This document shows positions 6,111 to 6,136 of a DNA stretch of 6,136 nt, piece after piece; the first letter of the stretch is position 1; the number at the start of each line of letters is the position of its first letter. The stretch is from positions 1 through 6,136 of the forward strand of contig CALAVC010000044.1 in assembly GCA_937892095.1 (NCBI GenBank). Reading direction: 5' to 3'. The stretch is from an uncultured Bacteroidales bacterium. GTDB taxonomy: Bacteria > Bacteroidota > Bacteroidia > Bacteroidales > Marinilabiliaceae. A model generated the notes under the pieces. The model saw nothing but the letters and a program-made list of their open reading frames with translations, had not been told where the DNA came from and searched no databases. Made by a program: the position numbers and the translations under genes.

Positions 6111-6136
6111 AGATCGGAAGAGCACACGTCTGAACT
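6111..6136 (+). other. Illumina TruSeq adapter sequence (assembly artefact)
   Basis: The last 26 bases begin AGATCGGAAGAGC and continue ACACGTCTGAACT, identical as I recall it to the start of the standard Illumina TruSeq read-1 3' adapter. This is not genomic DNA. The uxaC frame happens to run through it without a stop, so automatic annotation would add false residues to the partial protein. The true contig end is at about 6110, with one or two bases of ambiguity from A-tailing. Confidence 0.97.

Noticed and set aside
6111..6136. Continuation of uxaC coding into the last 26 bases
   Set aside because: The frame is open by chance, but the bases are sequencing adapter and the residues do not match UxaC.
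1..6136. CRISPR array, transposon, integrase, tRNA or toxin-antitoxin content
   Set aside because: Nearly all sequence is accounted for by six metabolic genes with spacers of 177 bp or less. I saw no spaced direct repeats, transposase motifs or tRNA cloverleaf.

Overview
This window is one co-directional block of hexuronate (galacturonate) catabolism genes, all on the minus strand. It most likely comes from a member of the Bacteroidales, such as a Prevotella- or Bacteroides-like gut or rumen bacterium. That placement rests on the style of the proteins (the UxaC and KdgA sequences read like Bacteroidales homologues), on A-rich start leaders without a clear Shine-Dalgarno sequence, and on moderate GC content. 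No species can be named from sequence alone. The right end carries Illumina adapter sequence, so this is probably a contig from a short-read (possibly metagenomic) assembly.

In transcription order (right to left) the layout is: uxaC (glucuronate/galacturonate isomerase, C-terminal half only, 5416-6110); kdgK (2-keto-3-deoxygluconate kinase, 4292-5314); kdgA (KDPG aldolase, 3526-4194); exuT-like MFS hexuronate transporter (2072-3445); a YhcH/YjgK/YiaL (DUF386) cupin-like protein (1418-1894); and uxaB (tagaturonate reductase, 1-1374, lacking its C-terminal end). No spacer exceeds 177 bp, and there are no mobile elements, RNA genes or CRISPR arrays.

Together the genes take up a hexuronate (ExuT), isomerise galacturonate to tagaturonate (UxaC), reduce it to altronate (UxaB), and, after a dehydration step whose enzyme (UxaA) is not in the window, phosphorylate KDG (KdgK) and split KDPG into pyruvate and glyceraldehyde 3-phosphate (KdgA). 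The DUF386 protein is an accessory of uncertain role.

The notable non-coding structure is a hairpin in each of the four larger spacers (after uxaC, kdgK, kdgA and exuT). In three of them, positions that would be A-C mismatches on the plus strand become G-U pairs in the minus-strand RNA, which fits folding in the operon mRNA. The hairpin after exuT looks like an intrinsic terminator and may separate a distal DUF386-uxaB unit. The others look more like partial terminators or mRNA-processing/stability elements. I see no convincing wholly novel system; this is a mostly ordinary sugar-acid operon with an assembly artefact at its right edge.
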